A stretch of 18,478 bases of DNA from CAYZUE01 sp964481825 (GTDB taxonomy: Archaea > Hydrothermarchaeota > Hydrothermarchaeia > Hydrothermarchaeales > JALUUU01): positions 1-18,478 of the forward strand of contig CAYZUE010000022.1 in assembly GCA_964481825.1 (NCBI GenBank), in the 5' to 3' direction. Below the pieces are notes generated by a model that ran no database searches, was not told where the DNA came from, and worked only from the letters and a program-made list of their open reading frames with translations. Position numbers and translations under genes: made by a program. The stretch's first letter is position 1; each line of letters begins with the position of its first letter. Shown piece by piece: positions 7,064 through 14,559 of the stretch.

Positions 7064-7230
7064 TATCCTTTTAATCTCCATGATGCCCTTTTAAGACTTC
7101 TTCTATACTTGCCATACTTGTCATGAATAGAAAATTTGGGGGGGGAAGGTTTAATTGTTAGAGTTGAGCAGTTTTCACATTTCTCCTTTAAAGTATATAT
7201 TTTACATTTGCTGCAGTATTGGATCCTCAT
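7063..7230 (-). CDS. nop10: H/ACA ribonucleoprotein Nop10
   Basis: A 55-residue protein, easily overlooked because of its size. It reads MRIQYCSKCKIYTLKEKC, then ENCSTLTIKPSPPKFS, and ends KYRRSLKRASWRLKG. Nop10 is the small zinc-binding component of the H/ACA snoRNP-like complex that guides pseudouridylation of rRNA with Cbf5, Gar1 and L7Ae. The four zinc cysteines are C6, C9, C18 and C21. The ATG overlaps the aIF2 alpha stop by 4 bases (ATGA), and the stop overlaps the PAC2 start (TAATG). The order aIF2 alpha - Nop10 - PAC2 is widely conserved in archaea and confirms the call. Confidence 0.95.
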   Translation of the reverse strand: MRIQYCSKCKIYTLKEKCENCSTLTIKPSPPKFSIHDKYGKYRRSLKRASWRLKG

Positions 7231-8048
7231 TTATCCACCTTTAATTCCCTGAGAAAATTACCCGTTCCTAGATTATTTTTTTCCAAATGTCTTATTGCAA
7301 GATTAGCACATTTTCGAAGAGCATCTTCAGCACCTTTGTAATCCGGTGCGACTACTTTAATACGATATCTTGGAGAACTCATATAAGTAATCTTTAGGTC
7401 TATGCTATCTGATTTTTCTCCTACTTCTCTTGCTATTAAGAGAGACTTTTTTATTACGTCTATTCCATCTGGTTCATAAGATTGCAAATCAATATAACCC
7501 GTGATGTCTACTGATGAAGGAACAACGTTCTCCTTTACTAATTTAATAATTGGGTCCTGCCATTTTTTCGGAATTCCTAATCCAGATATTGCATCTTTTT
7601 CGGATACTGATATCTCCTCGAATCCTTCGTATATCTCTCCATATTTTTTCTCTAGTTTAAAACCTACTTCAGAATAAGCTTCTTCTAAAGATTCATTTAT
7701 TTCCTTAGATGCCATTTCCATTAATTTTTCAGCTTTTTGTGCACGCTTCCATTCTTGCATCTTATTTTTCTTTTGTGCATCCCCTACCCGCCTGGTTGAC
7801 AAATCAATATGGCCTTTTACAGAGTCTACTCTCAATACTTTTGCTACTGTTTTCTGTCCTTCCTTTACAAAATCTCGGATGTTCTTCACCCAGGTAGATG
7901 CAATCTCTGATATGTGAACAAATCCTGCCTTTTCTTCATATTCATCTAGATTGGCAAAAGCACCATGCGCAAAAACCTTCGTTATTGTACAGATAACAAG
8001 GTCATTATCTTTTGGCATTGTTTGTTTTTTTCTTACGATAAAAATCAC
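7227..8048 (-). CDS. eif2a: Translation initiation factor aIF2 subunit alpha
   Basis: Alpha subunit of the heterotrimeric aIF2 that delivers initiator Met-tRNA to the small ribosomal subunit. The N-terminal S1 domain covers about residues 14-88 (LVICTITKVFAHGAF, GFVHISEIASTWVKN, KVLRVDSVKGHIDLSTRRV). A helical middle domain and a C-terminal alpha/beta domain (LKITYMSSPRYRIKVVAPDY) follow. The length of 273 residues is typical. The start is GTG at 8048, overlapping the S27e stop as GTGA; an in-frame ATG at 8018 (MPKDNDLV) is the alternative, but the MIFIVRKKQTMPKDNDL reading resembles the usual RKK-rich N-terminus. Co-translation with its neighbours is implied by overlaps at both ends. Confidence 0.96.
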   Translation of the reverse strand: MIFIVRKKQTMPKDNDLVICTITKVFAHGAFANLDEYEEKAGFVHISEIASTWVKNIRDFVKEGQKTVAKVLRVDSVKGHIDLSTRRVGDAQKKNKMQEWKRAQKAEKLMEMASKEINESLEEAYSEVGFKLEKKYGEIYEGFEEISVSEKDAISGLGIPKKWQDPIIKLVKENVVPSSVDITGYIDLQSYEPDGIDVIKKSLLIAREVGEKSDSIDLKITYMSSPRYRIKVVAPDYKGAEDALRKCANLAIRHLEKNNLGTGNFLRELKVDK

Positions 8049-8230
8049 TCCAAAACTGATATTATCTTGGTTAAAATATTGGATTTCCCTCCTCTTGGTT
8101 CAGCTAAGGTTTTGCTACATACTAAGCATTTAACCTTTGTAGAAGCGGATCCAAATATAATCTGCTCATTACTACAGTCCAAGCATTTAACTTTGAGGAA
8201 TCTGCTTTTTGGTGCAACAACAATGTTCAT
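8045..8230 (-). CDS. rps27e: Ribosomal protein S27e
   Basis: A 61-residue zinc-ribbon protein of the 30S subunit. The four zinc cysteines are in FLKVKCLDCSNEQIIFG and TKVKCLVCSKTLAEPRGGK, in the spacing usual for S27e. The ATG at 8230 lies 4 bases after the L44e stop region, with the Shine-Dalgarno GAAGGGAT supplied by the last codons of L44e. The stop overlaps the GTG of aIF2 alpha. Normal length for the family. Confidence 0.97.
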   Translation of the reverse strand: MNIVVAPKSRFLKVKCLDCSNEQIIFGSASTKVKCLVCSKTLAEPRGGKSNILTKIISVLE

Positions 8231-8231
8231 T

Positions 8232-8510
8232 CTATCCCTTCACTATTTCAAGTACCTTTACTCTGAATCCACGGGTTGTTCGAGCTTTTTTACAGGTCTT
8301 GCACCTTAATACTAAACTGACTTTTTTTGTTGGCTTTGATCCCGAGGGTAAAGCTCTAGGGAATCCACCGTAACCACTCAATACTCGTCTGAACTGACGT
8401 TGTCCCGCCTTCATTTCGCTGGCCTTGCGCTTTTTTGGTCTTTGTACCTCGTGTAAGCTATGCTTTTTACACGTAGGACAATATGTTTTCTTTTCTCCTG
8501 GCATCTTCAT
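8232..8510 (-). CDS. rpl44e: Ribosomal protein L44e
   Basis: A 92-residue zinc-binding 50S protein. N-terminal cysteines are in YCPTCKKHSLHEVQRPKKRK and C-terminal cysteines in LRCKTCKKARTTRGFRVK; a Gly-rich central stretch reads LSGYGGFPRALPSGSKPTKK. The start MKMPGEKK at 8510 is usual for archaeal L44e; an ATG at 8504 (MPGEKK) is a close alternative. It is the first gene of the L44e - S27e - aIF2 alpha - Nop10 - PAC2 operon; 74 bases separate it from GINS upstream, with no clear terminator. Confidence 0.97.
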   Translation of the reverse strand: MKMPGEKKTYCPTCKKHSLHEVQRPKKRKASEMKAGQRQFRRVLSGYGGFPRALPSGSKPTKKVSLVLRCKTCKKARTTRGFRVKVLEIVKG

Positions 8511-8584
8511 AAAAATACCTCTTATAACGTAACAAGGGAATCAATAATCCAACCTTTTTAAACTTTTTGTAGATTTAGCTGTTA

Positions 8585-9187
8585 TTATCTATCTAAATTA
8601 ACTTTTTCAGCAACTCCCCTGTTTATAAATGTATCCGCATTAGCTATTGGTAAAGTTACTAAATCTTCAATCTTAAATGATCCATAAACTCTACCGTCAA
8701 CTCCTACTATTGATGGAAGGTCTTTTAATATTCGTATAGTTGTAAACTCTTCTTTTTGTTTATCCTTTTTTTTGTTTGCAACTGCAGATGGTTCTTTCTG
8801 GATTAACGCTTCACCCCTGAATAGTTTTTCAATTACAACTTTTCTATTACTTCTAAGAATGTTTACCATATTCTCTAGTGTTTCCTCTTCAATTTTTTCA
8901 TAATTTTTTTTATCAATTTCATCCCCCGATTTTACATAGTATAGTGCATTGAATACTATTTTTCTTTCTCTCGCTTCGTAAATATCATTGACTATATTTC
9001 TAATATTCTCAAATTCTCCTAATCTTGATGCAAGATGCCTTGTATCACTACCTTCCGACTTTTTTATTTTATTAAAAATCTCTTTTAAATATACTTCCAA
9101 GTCCTGATAAAAATTCTTTCCTATGTTCTGCATAGGAGCGCTGTTCTTCTCTTTACGCCTAATTTCTCTTAGTATCTTAACATCCAT
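8585..9187 (-). CDS. gins51: Archaeal GINS51 replication factor
   Basis: A 200-residue component of the CMG-like (GINS-MCM-Cdc45/GAN) replicative helicase complex. The N-terminal helical A domain (residues 1-125; RRKEKNSAPMQNIGKNFYQD, then long helices with LASRLGEFENIRNIV) is followed by a lysine-rich linker and a C-terminal small B domain (TTIRILKDLPSIVGVDGRVY, PIANADTFINRGVAEKV). A then B domain order marks the Gins51 (Sld5/Psf1) type, not the Gins23 type; no second GINS is in the window. AGGAAG stands 8 bases before the ATG. The promoter region is shared with the divergent SpoVG gene. Confidence 0.85.
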   Translation of the reverse strand: MDVKILREIRRKEKNSAPMQNIGKNFYQDLEVYLKEIFNKIKKSEGSDTRHLASRLGEFENIRNIVNDIYEARERKIVFNALYYVKSGDEIDKKNYEKIEEETLENMVNILRSNRKVVIEKLFRGEALIQKEPSAVANKKKDKQKEEFTTIRILKDLPSIVGVDGRVYGSFKIEDLVTLPIANADTFINRGVAEKVNLDR

Positions 9188-9208
9188 TTAATTTACTTCC
9201 TATTTTAA

Positions 9209-9266
9209 GAAATATATAATTATACATAGGAAAGATTTAAATTCTTTTGATAATAAGTATATACTA
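9209..9266. promoter_or_regulatory. Divergent promoter region of gins51 and the SpoVG-family gene
   Basis: The 89 bases between the two divergent starts hold TATA-like elements. AAATTTAAAG-type sequence (TTTAAA at 9237-9242, preceded by the BRE-like GGAAAG) could direct rightward transcription at about 9265, giving a roughly 12-base leader for the SpoVG gene. A leftward ATTATATATT at 9211-9220 sits about 28 bases from the gins51 ATG. Assignment is by spacing only. Confidence 0.4.
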
Positions 9267-9276
9267 GAAAATTAAA

Positions 9277-9564
9277 ATGACAAATATAACAGACATCCGA
9301 ATATACAAAATAGAGGGTACTGGAAATCTCAAAGCATTTGTTACCGTAACTTTTGACAATTCTTTTGCAGTTCATGGTATAAAAATAATGGAGGGTGATA
9401 ATGGTCTTTGGATTAACATGCCAGCATCAAGAGATAAGAAGGGAGAGTTTAAGGATATCTTCCATCCTGTTAATAAAGAATCAAGAGAGATTCTAGTTAC
9501 CTCAATTCTCGATGCATATACAGTTGAAACAACTGATGGAGCCCCTGTTGAGTCAGAATTTTAA
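9277..9564 (+). CDS. spoVG: SpoVG family nucleic-acid-binding protein
   Basis: A 95-residue protein matching SpoVG along its length: ITDIRIYKIEGTGNLKAFVT (family: TDVRLR..), NSFAVHGIKIMEGDNGLWIN (family: F.VH.I.VI.G..GLF), MPASRDKKGEFKDIFHPVN (family: MPS.....GEF.DI.HPI). In bacteria SpoVG is a small DNA/RNA-binding regulator acting in sporulation, cell-surface and virulence-gene control. It is not a standard archaeal protein. The basic patch (SRDKKGEFKD) is retained; the C-terminal tail after the helix is acidic (VETTDGAPVESEF), unlike the bacterial forms. It is the only plus-strand gene in the replication-transcription block, and its stop overlaps the priS stop by 4 bases. The origin is probably horizontal transfer; the role in this host is unknown. 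Confidence 0.88.
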   Translation: MTNITDIRIYKIEGTGNLKAFVTVTFDNSFAVHGIKIMEGDNGLWINMPASRDKKGEFKDIFHPVNKESREILVTSILDAYTVETTDGAPVESEF

Positions 9565-10538
9565 ATATTTCTCTCCTTTACGAATTTTGGGACTGCATCT
9601 TTTAGCGGGTTGAATTTTTCAATTTTTTTCACTTCCATACACTTCATGCTTACTGCAGAATGTAATGATGAAGGAAGTCGTAATATTCGTTTTACATCTA
9701 TCGTAACTTTCCCATCTAAAATAGACGCATTATACATTCGAAGATTTTCTAAAAAACTTTCTGTACCTTTACTTTTTAAAATTTTTTTAAGGGTACTTAG
9801 ATCTCCATTTTCAAATTCTCTTATTATCAGATCCATTTTTTCTTTAACTTTGCTTGCCTTTGTTCCGTTAATATTTTTTATCTCACTCATTTTTTCTTCG
9901 GATAACATTTTCATAAATTTTTTAGCCCTTTTTTTGAATATTGGGGGGAAACCATTATTCCATTTCCATTGAATGCCCTCAGGAAGTACACTTCCACTTA
10001 CATAGTCTAATATTTCTCCTCTTACAACACTATTTTCTTTCATTATTCCCTCATCCAGTACCCTAATATGATATCCTCTCCCAGAATAAATAAAATTTAT
10101 TTTTTTCAACCCTAAATCCCCTTTGAGGACATCAGCAGTTAGCATTAGCAACTCTTTAGAATCGCTTAGGCAGGATTCACAAACCTCTCCTCCTTTACAA
10201 TCACAATTTTTAACGGGCAAATCTTTAGCATCAATATCAAATACAAGTTCAGCTTTAATCCAGTTTTTTCTTTTTTTAGGATTTTCGTATAAGGATACAC
10301 TTGTATAAGTTGCAAATGGACATCTTTTTTGTAAAAAATTCTTCAAATCCTGAGGAGAATTAAATTCATTATATCTATCTCTTGGCCCATTCCCATTGTG
10401 ATCAAAACCAAACTCTCTATCTTTTAATGTGGTTAAAATAAAATTAGGAACATTAGTCATGTCCCATTCTTCGGTGTAATATTGTTTTCTCTCTTCCCAG
10501 GAAGCCTTTAAAAATTCCACTATTTTATGACACTCCAA
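9561..10538 (-). CDS. priS: DNA primase small (catalytic) subunit PriS
   Basis: Catalytic subunit of the archaeo-eukaryotic primase that makes RNA/DNA primers for replication. Catalytic acids are D101 and D103 in ELVFDIDAKD; a zinc motif follows (C112, C114, C120, C123 in NCDCKGGEVCESCL); YSGRGYHIRV lies at 151-160; RILRLPSSLHSAVSMKC near the C-terminus is the nucleotide-binding arm. The 325 residues are somewhat shorter than many archaeal PriS but all motifs are present. The start at 10538 is TTG (an in-frame stop lies directly upstream); a GTG at 10520 preceded by GGAGTG is an alternative. PriL is encoded just upstream, separated by about 54 bases. Confidence 0.95.
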   Translation of the reverse strand: MECHKIVEFLKASWEERKQYYTEEWDMTNVPNFILTTLKDREFGFDHNGNGPRDRYNEFNSPQDLKNFLQKRCPFATYTSVSLYENPKKRKNWIKAELVFDIDAKDLPVKNCDCKGGEVCESCLSDSKELLMLTADVLKGDLGLKKINFIYSGRGYHIRVLDEGIMKENSVVRGEILDYVSGSVLPEGIQWKWNNGFPPIFKKRAKKFMKMLSEEKMSEIKNINGTKASKVKEKMDLIIREFENGDLSTLKKILKSKGTESFLENLRMYNASILDGKVTIDVKRILRLPSSLHSAVSMKCMEVKKIEKFNPLKDAVPKFVKERNI

Positions 10539-10592
10539 TCAGACCATCCACTAAAAATTATTAATGCATGGAACATATTATCTTTCAATATC

Positions 10593-11861
10593 CTACAATT
10601 TCTTATTTTTTATATTCTTTTTCTTAGAAAAAATCTTTGTTGAATAATAACTAAGAGGATTTTTTATTCTTTTACAATGTTTATCCTGTCTGCATAACGA
10701 TGGAGCTTCTCTTCTTATTTTATCACAGTTGGGAGGAAAGTACCAATTAGAATTTCCAGCTAATTCAAGTCTAACATCTCCATCAAGTCCAAAACCTAAG
10801 TGGTATAAGATATTCATCTTTTCCATTGGTTGGTCGTCTAATAAAGGAGGGTAACATCTTCCTGCAGCTCTGTAAATTATAGATAATATCTCTTCTATTA
10901 CATTAAGGTCATCTATATACTCAGAAATTCGAGAATTTTTTTTTGATCCGATCGGGGCTATTCTTGCATATGAAATAAACGATGTTAGAAGAACAGTTAT
11001 TGAGTAATTTCTTGATCCACTAGAAACCCCATCGAGTATATGGACGATACAAGGCGGAAAGAGATCAGGATTCAAGGCTTTGCCACCCTTTATAACTTTC
11101 CCAATGAACGTTCTAGACTTCACTGCATAATACATTTTCTTTTGAAGATTTCTAAGGTATTCATCGGGATTTGAAGCCCATTTTGAAATTAAATCCTCTA
11201 ACGGTTTTAACACAGGAATAGTATTTTTGGATTCGATTTTATTGCCTTTATCTAAAAATTTTGTAATCAATGCTTCTAACTTATATATTGATATTTTAAT
11301 TAAATTCTGTTGGCTCACATGAGCATGTCCATTTATTATTAAAAGTTCATTAAGCTTTAACTTTCGAGTACTAATTGCTGGAAATATTTCAGATAATTGG
11401 ATTCCATACTTTACTCTGTTTTCAGCACTCATACTTGAAGATGCGCGTTTTAAATCACGCTTATTATCCTCTGAATTTTTTAATAATTCATTACTTTTTA
11501 CAACATTAAAAAACTGTGAGAAAATTGATATAATCTTATTTTCATCATAATCATTTTTATGAGCTTCACTAATTAATTTGCCTATCCTCCCTGAAATTAT
11601 CATCTTAATAATCTCAGTTGCTAGTTTTGATTCTTTTGAATATGAACCGAATCTTAAAGCGATTGTTGCGAGTAAAATGGAAAAAAATAGGATGTCTTCC
11701 TCTTCAGCAGTGTTAGTTCCTCCCGATTTTATCCATTCTTCAACTTTTTTTACTTGATCTTTTTTAATATTGCTAAGACCCTTTCTGTCTTTAACAAGGG
11801 GAGAATTCTTTATAATCTCAATTGCCTCTTCTGAAAAGGGGTTCAATACTTCTTCGTTCAT
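10593..11861 (-). CDS. priL: DNA primase large subunit PriL (4Fe-4S)
   Basis: A 422-residue regulatory subunit of primase that binds PriS and the initiating nucleotide through a C-terminal iron-sulfur domain. The N-terminal half is helical and weakly conserved (NPFSEEAIEIIKNSPLVKD). The C-terminal domain contains LFPPCIVHILDGVSSGSRNY and later WYFPPNCDKIRREAPSLC, with C271, C379, C390 and C396 as the four cluster ligands. The C-terminus is lysine-rich and low in complexity. The ATG at 11861 has AAGGGAT upstream. It follows PCNA by 16 bases and precedes PriS in the same direction. Confidence 0.93.
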   Translation of the reverse strand: MNEEVLNPFSEEAIEIIKNSPLVKDRKGLSNIKKDQVKKVEEWIKSGGTNTAEEEDILFFSILLATIALRFGSYSKESKLATEIIKMIISGRIGKLISEAHKNDYDENKIISIFSQFFNVVKSNELLKNSEDNKRDLKRASSSMSAENRVKYGIQLSEIFPAISTRKLKLNELLIINGHAHVSQQNLIKISIYKLEALITKFLDKGNKIESKNTIPVLKPLEDLISKWASNPDEYLRNLQKKMYYAVKSRTFIGKVIKGGKALNPDLFPPCIVHILDGVSSGSRNYSITVLLTSFISYARIAPIGSKKNSRISEYIDDLNVIEEILSIIYRAAGRCYPPLLDDQPMEKMNILYHLGFGLDGDVRLELAGNSNWYFPPNCDKIRREAPSLCRQDKHCKRIKNPLSYYSTKIFSKKKNIKNKKL

Positions 11862-11877
11862 TATCCCTTAGTATTTT

Positions 11878-12621
11878 CTAATCACTTTCAATTCTAGGAG
11901 CTAAAAGGAAACACAATTTTGTATTTGGAGCAACGAATTCCATCTTTACAGGTAAGTTATCTCCAAGGGATATCTTTACAGAGTTTGCAACATCACTAGC
12001 CTTAATTATATCCTTTAGGTATTCTATTGAGAACATACTTTGAGAATCATCTTCTGCTTTGAACTGAACTGCTTCATCTTTTGGAACTTTGACTTCCACA
12101 TTCCCAAGATCACCTTTGGCAAGGATATAAAGGAATTTAGAATCTACTTTTATAGTCACATGATCACTAATTATATCAGCATCTTTTATTGCCTCACTAA
12201 TAATATTAGGATCTAATTCAACTGTGCTGGGAAAATCTAAGTTCGGTACTTTTAATTCCTCATCAGACACCTTTATTAATTGTTGATTGAAAGTTCTAGT
12301 AGATGTATTTTTTAATTTTATATTAATAGCATTTTTATCTTTAGCGAATTCCATACTTATATTGTCATTAGCACCTGCACGCTTTAAAATGGCGTTTAAT
12401 CTGTCAAGGTCCAATCCTAGAATTAAAGGTTCTTTTATCTCAAATTTGTCAAATGCTTCTTTTCCTAGTTTGAAATTCACTAAAGCAACATGGGCAGGGT
12501 CCATCGCACGAATACTGATGCCATCTTTATCAACACTTATTCCTGCTTCGTCAATCATATTAGAAATAGCATCTATACTAGATTTCAGTAACTTTGGGTC
12601 AGTGAATTCTACCTTAAACAT
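11878..12621 (-). CDS. pcn: DNA polymerase sliding clamp PCNA
   Basis: A 247-residue sliding clamp that encircles DNA and tethers polymerase, FEN1, ligase and other PIP-box proteins. It has the normal family length and signatures: FKVEFTDPKLLKSSIDAISN at the start, KDGISIRAMDPAHVALVNF, an interdomain loop near LIKVSDEELKVPNLDFPS, and the C-terminal CFLLAPRIESD (LAPRIE-type motif). The ATG at 12621 lies 2 bases after the stop of the upstream OB-fold gene. It is translated with the surrounding replication genes. Confidence 0.97.
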   Translation of the reverse strand: MFKVEFTDPKLLKSSIDAISNMIDEAGISVDKDGISIRAMDPAHVALVNFKLGKEAFDKFEIKEPLILGLDLDRLNAILKRAGANDNISMEFAKDKNAINIKLKNTSTRTFNQQLIKVSDEELKVPNLDFPSTVELDPNIISEAIKDADIISDHVTIKVDSKFLYILAKGDLGNVEVKVPKDEAVQFKAEDDSQSMFSIEYLKDIIKASDVANSVKISLGDNLPVKMEFVAPNTKLCFLLAPRIESD

Positions 12622-12623
12622 TA

Positions 12624-12956
12624 TTACACCTCTCTCAGTAATTTATCGTCAATGTACCTAACTTGTTCAAAAAGACCAAGATCTAATTTACTCATATCCT
12701 GAACAATCTCAACTTCAATCTCATTTTCTTTTATCGTTTTTCCAATTATTTGCACTCGCCCCCCTTGTATGATGTCCCTAAATTGTTCCAAGTCAGCTAA
12801 TCTGATGGTTGCAATACCAGTTCCATCATCTATCACTGCAGAGCTTTCTGACTCACAAACATCAACAATAGTTCCCATCACTTTTACTCTAAAGTGTTTG
12901 TTGGTTATTCCACCTATTTGTACATATTTAGCAGGTTGTCGGCTTTTTTTTTCCAT
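12624..12956 (-). CDS. Single OB-fold nucleic-acid-binding protein (RPA-like)
   Basis: A 110-residue protein with one OB fold: YVQIGGITNKHFRVKVMGTI is strand 1, followed by AVIDDGTGIATIRLADLEQF and RVQIIGKTIKENEIEVEIVQ, a tRNA-anticodon/RPA32-like arrangement. A short helical tail ends the protein. No zinc finger is seen. Its place between TFS and PCNA points to single-stranded-DNA handling during replication, but the partner is unknown; it could be a small RPA subunit or an RPA-associated protein. RBS AGGGAT (with the TFS stop) precedes ATG 12956, so it is probably translated with TFS. Confidence 0.75.
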   Translation of the reverse strand: MEKKSRQPAKYVQIGGITNKHFRVKVMGTIVDVCESESSAVIDDGTGIATIRLADLEQFRDIIQGGRVQIIGKTIKENEIEVEIVQDMSKLDLGLFEQVRYIDDKLLREV

Positions 12957-12965
12957 TCTATCCCT

Positions 12966-13283
12966 TTAGTTGTATTCTCTCCAAGTAAATTTACACTTGG
13001 TGCACCTGAAGAATCGAGTTTCACTCTCGTCGGCTTTCCGTGTTTGCAGAAGCCACCACTCTGCAATGGTGTTTTTGCACTTTTTACATTCTGTTTTTAC
13101 AGTTGGTAATGTTTGAATTTCTTCATCCACAATGAGTAGCTTTTGTTTTTTTTCACTTTTTTTTACTAATTTGAAGTTATCTCTATATAAAATTTCTTTT
13201 TTCGTTTTACATCTACTGCAAACGATTACTTTCCCTTTTGGAAGCATCATACTCCCACATTTTTCACAAAATAGTTCAGACAT
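12966..13283 (-). CDS. tfs: Transcription factor S (TFIIS/RPB9-like)
   Basis: A 105-residue two-zinc-ribbon protein that rescues stalled RNA polymerase by stimulating transcript cleavage. The N-terminal ribbon is LFCEKCGSMM with VIVCSRCKTKK; the C-terminal ribbon is TECKKCKNTIAEWWLLQTR, then ADESETRFFRCTKCKFTWREY, which keeps the acidic D-E tip that enters the polymerase active site, as in cleavage-active TFS. Normal length. The ATG overlaps the end of the Nudix gene by 8 bases (ATGTCTGA), so translational coupling is likely. Confidence 0.95.
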   Translation of the reverse strand: MSELFCEKCGSMMLPKGKVIVCSRCKTKKEILYRDNFKLVKKSEKKQKLLIVDEEIQTLPTVKTECKKCKNTIAEWWLLQTRKADESETRFFRCTKCKFTWREYN

Positions 13284-14061
13284 TCTTTAACCTACTATAG
13301 TCTCTTATTATCTTTTTATGATCAAATGCCAATTTATCGTAATTTATATCGGACAATTCAAAAAACTTTGCATCCGATGCATCACTATCTCCAAATGCCA
13401 TCCCTTTACCCTTTCCAATGTAGCAGATTGATATGGTATGTCCTCGGGGGTCTCTTTTAGGATTCGAGTACACATCTAAAATCTCTTCAACTTCAGTATC
13501 GATATTAGTTTCTTCTTTTACCTCTCTTTTCACGGCATCCATTACTTTTTCTCCATATTCTACAAAGCCACCAGGTAACGCCCATTGACCAGAAAAAGGA
13601 TGATTTTTCCTCTTAATTAAGAGGATTTTCCCCCCCTTTTCGACTATGCAGTCTACAGTTATTAGTGGCCGTTTTAAATCGTATGATTTTTTATCTTGAA
13701 TGAACAATAATAGTTCAGTAAATGCTATAATTGATTCTTCTTTTAATTTTAACCTATCTGTGGATCCACTTAAACATCTTGCCAATATATCTACTGCTTC
13801 TTTGATATCCAGTTTCCCCTCTGCCCATGCTTTAAATATATATCCCTCGACGTAGTCTGCAATCTTATGTTTATCTGATCTAGTTCCAATTGCATCTCTT
13901 ATCTTAGTTTTTTTTATCGACTGATAAAGGATGCTGTTTGATACTGTGATTCCAAGAGGTTTATTTAAGGCGTTTGAAATGGCTAGGGAGTATATTAGGT
14001 TTATAAAACTATCACCAATACTTGCCAGATCTAAAGGTTCTTTTAATTCAAAATCAATCAT
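13276..14061 (-). CDS. RNase III-like domain fused to an ADP-ribose-type Nudix hydrolase
   Basis: A 261-residue fusion. Residues 130-261 are a Nudix hydrolase: G165-x5-E171-x7-R179-E180-V-x-E183-E184, with Asn186 at the usual Gly of the box. The downstream YSNPKRDPRGHTISICY is typical of archaeal ADP-ribose pyrophosphatases. Residues 1-125 resemble the small archaeal RNase III-like family: DLASIGDSFINLIYSLAISN, then HKIADYVEGYIFKAWAEG; D17, D69 and E72 match acidic positions of RNase III, but the first Glu-rich motif is missing, so activity is doubtful. ATG 14061 overlaps the rpoL stop (TAATG). Likely roles are clearing ADP-ribose or similar nucleotides and an RNA-related task; the RNase III link is the less certain part. 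Confidence 0.75.
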   Translation of the reverse strand: MIDFELKEPLDLASIGDSFINLIYSLAISNALNKPLGITVSNSILYQSIKKTKIRDAIGTRSDKHKIADYVEGYIFKAWAEGKLDIKEAVDILARCLSGSTDRLKLKEESIIAFTELLLFIQDKKSYDLKRPLITVDCIVEKGGKILLIKRKNHPFSGQWALPGGFVEYGEKVMDAVKREVKEETNIDTEVEEILDVYSNPKRDPRGHTISICYIGKGKGMAFGDSDASDAKFFELSDINYDKLAFDHKKIIRDYSRLKNV

Positions 14062-14549
14062 TAAGATGCCTCTATTAAAAGCACCTTAATGTCTGAAAAA
14101 TTCTTAGTTAGTTCCTTAATAGATTCCCTCATAATATGTCTAGCAGGTGTATCTCTACCATAGTCAAGGGTATTTGCTGTTTTCATATACCCCTCTAATG
14201 TTTTCTTTGGAATCCCACTGGTTTCATGAACTTTTTCAATATCCATTTCTCGGATCTTATTAGCGGTTACAATATCAGATTTTTTTAGTTGCTCCTCTCT
14301 TTTAGGCCCTATTCCATGTACCTCTTTTAGAGGAATCTCTTTATCTTTTTTTTTCGGTAATTTAATGTTCTTAGTTTTTATGTATATTTTTGGATATCCC
14401 AGTAAAGGATGTTCAATCTTATATACTGCGGTTATTACATTTTTATTAGATCTGAGTGTTGATGTCAGAGCATTACATAAAGTATGATCCTCACCTTTTA
14501 TCTCAATTTCAAGTTCAGTATTTTCATCCCTCAGAAATTTAACTTCCAT
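14061..14549 (-). CDS. rpoL: RNA polymerase subunit L with inserted helix-hairpin-helix domain
   Basis: RpoL pairs with RpoD in the assembly platform of archaeal RNA polymerase. Residues 1-60 are classic: LEIEIKGEDHTLCNALTSTL, KIEHPLLGYPKIYIKTK. Where usual RpoL (about 90 residues) goes straight into its last helix, this 162-residue protein has about 70 extra residues with helix-hairpin-helix features (EVHGIGPKREEQLKKSDIV, HETSGIPKKTLEGYMKTA, 76-125). It then resumes with GRDTPARHIMRESIKELTK, matching the terminal RpoL helix. So the domain appears inserted, not appended. The ATG at 14549 is preferred: TAGGAGG lies 8 bases upstream and the Csl4 stop 10 bases upstream; an ATG at 14615 falls inside csl4. 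Confidence 0.88.
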   Translation of the reverse strand: MEVKFLRDENTELEIEIKGEDHTLCNALTSTLRSNKNVITAVYKIEHPLLGYPKIYIKTKNIKLPKKKDKEIPLKEVHGIGPKREEQLKKSDIVTANKIREMDIEKVHETSGIPKKTLEGYMKTANTLDYGRDTPARHIMRESIKELTKNFSDIKVLLIEAS

Positions 14550-14559
14550 AATAATCCTC

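Noticed and set aside
9610..9972. 120-codon plus-strand frame opposite priS
   Set aside because: It lies wholly within priS, is hydrophobic by composition of the opposite strand, and lacks family features.
9561..10538. PriS as a truncated or frameshifted gene because it is short
   Set aside because: All catalytic, zinc and nucleotide-binding motifs are present in order in one frame.
12287..12661. 124-codon plus-strand frame opposite pcn
   Set aside because: A shadow of the PCNA coding strand without promoter or recognisable domain.
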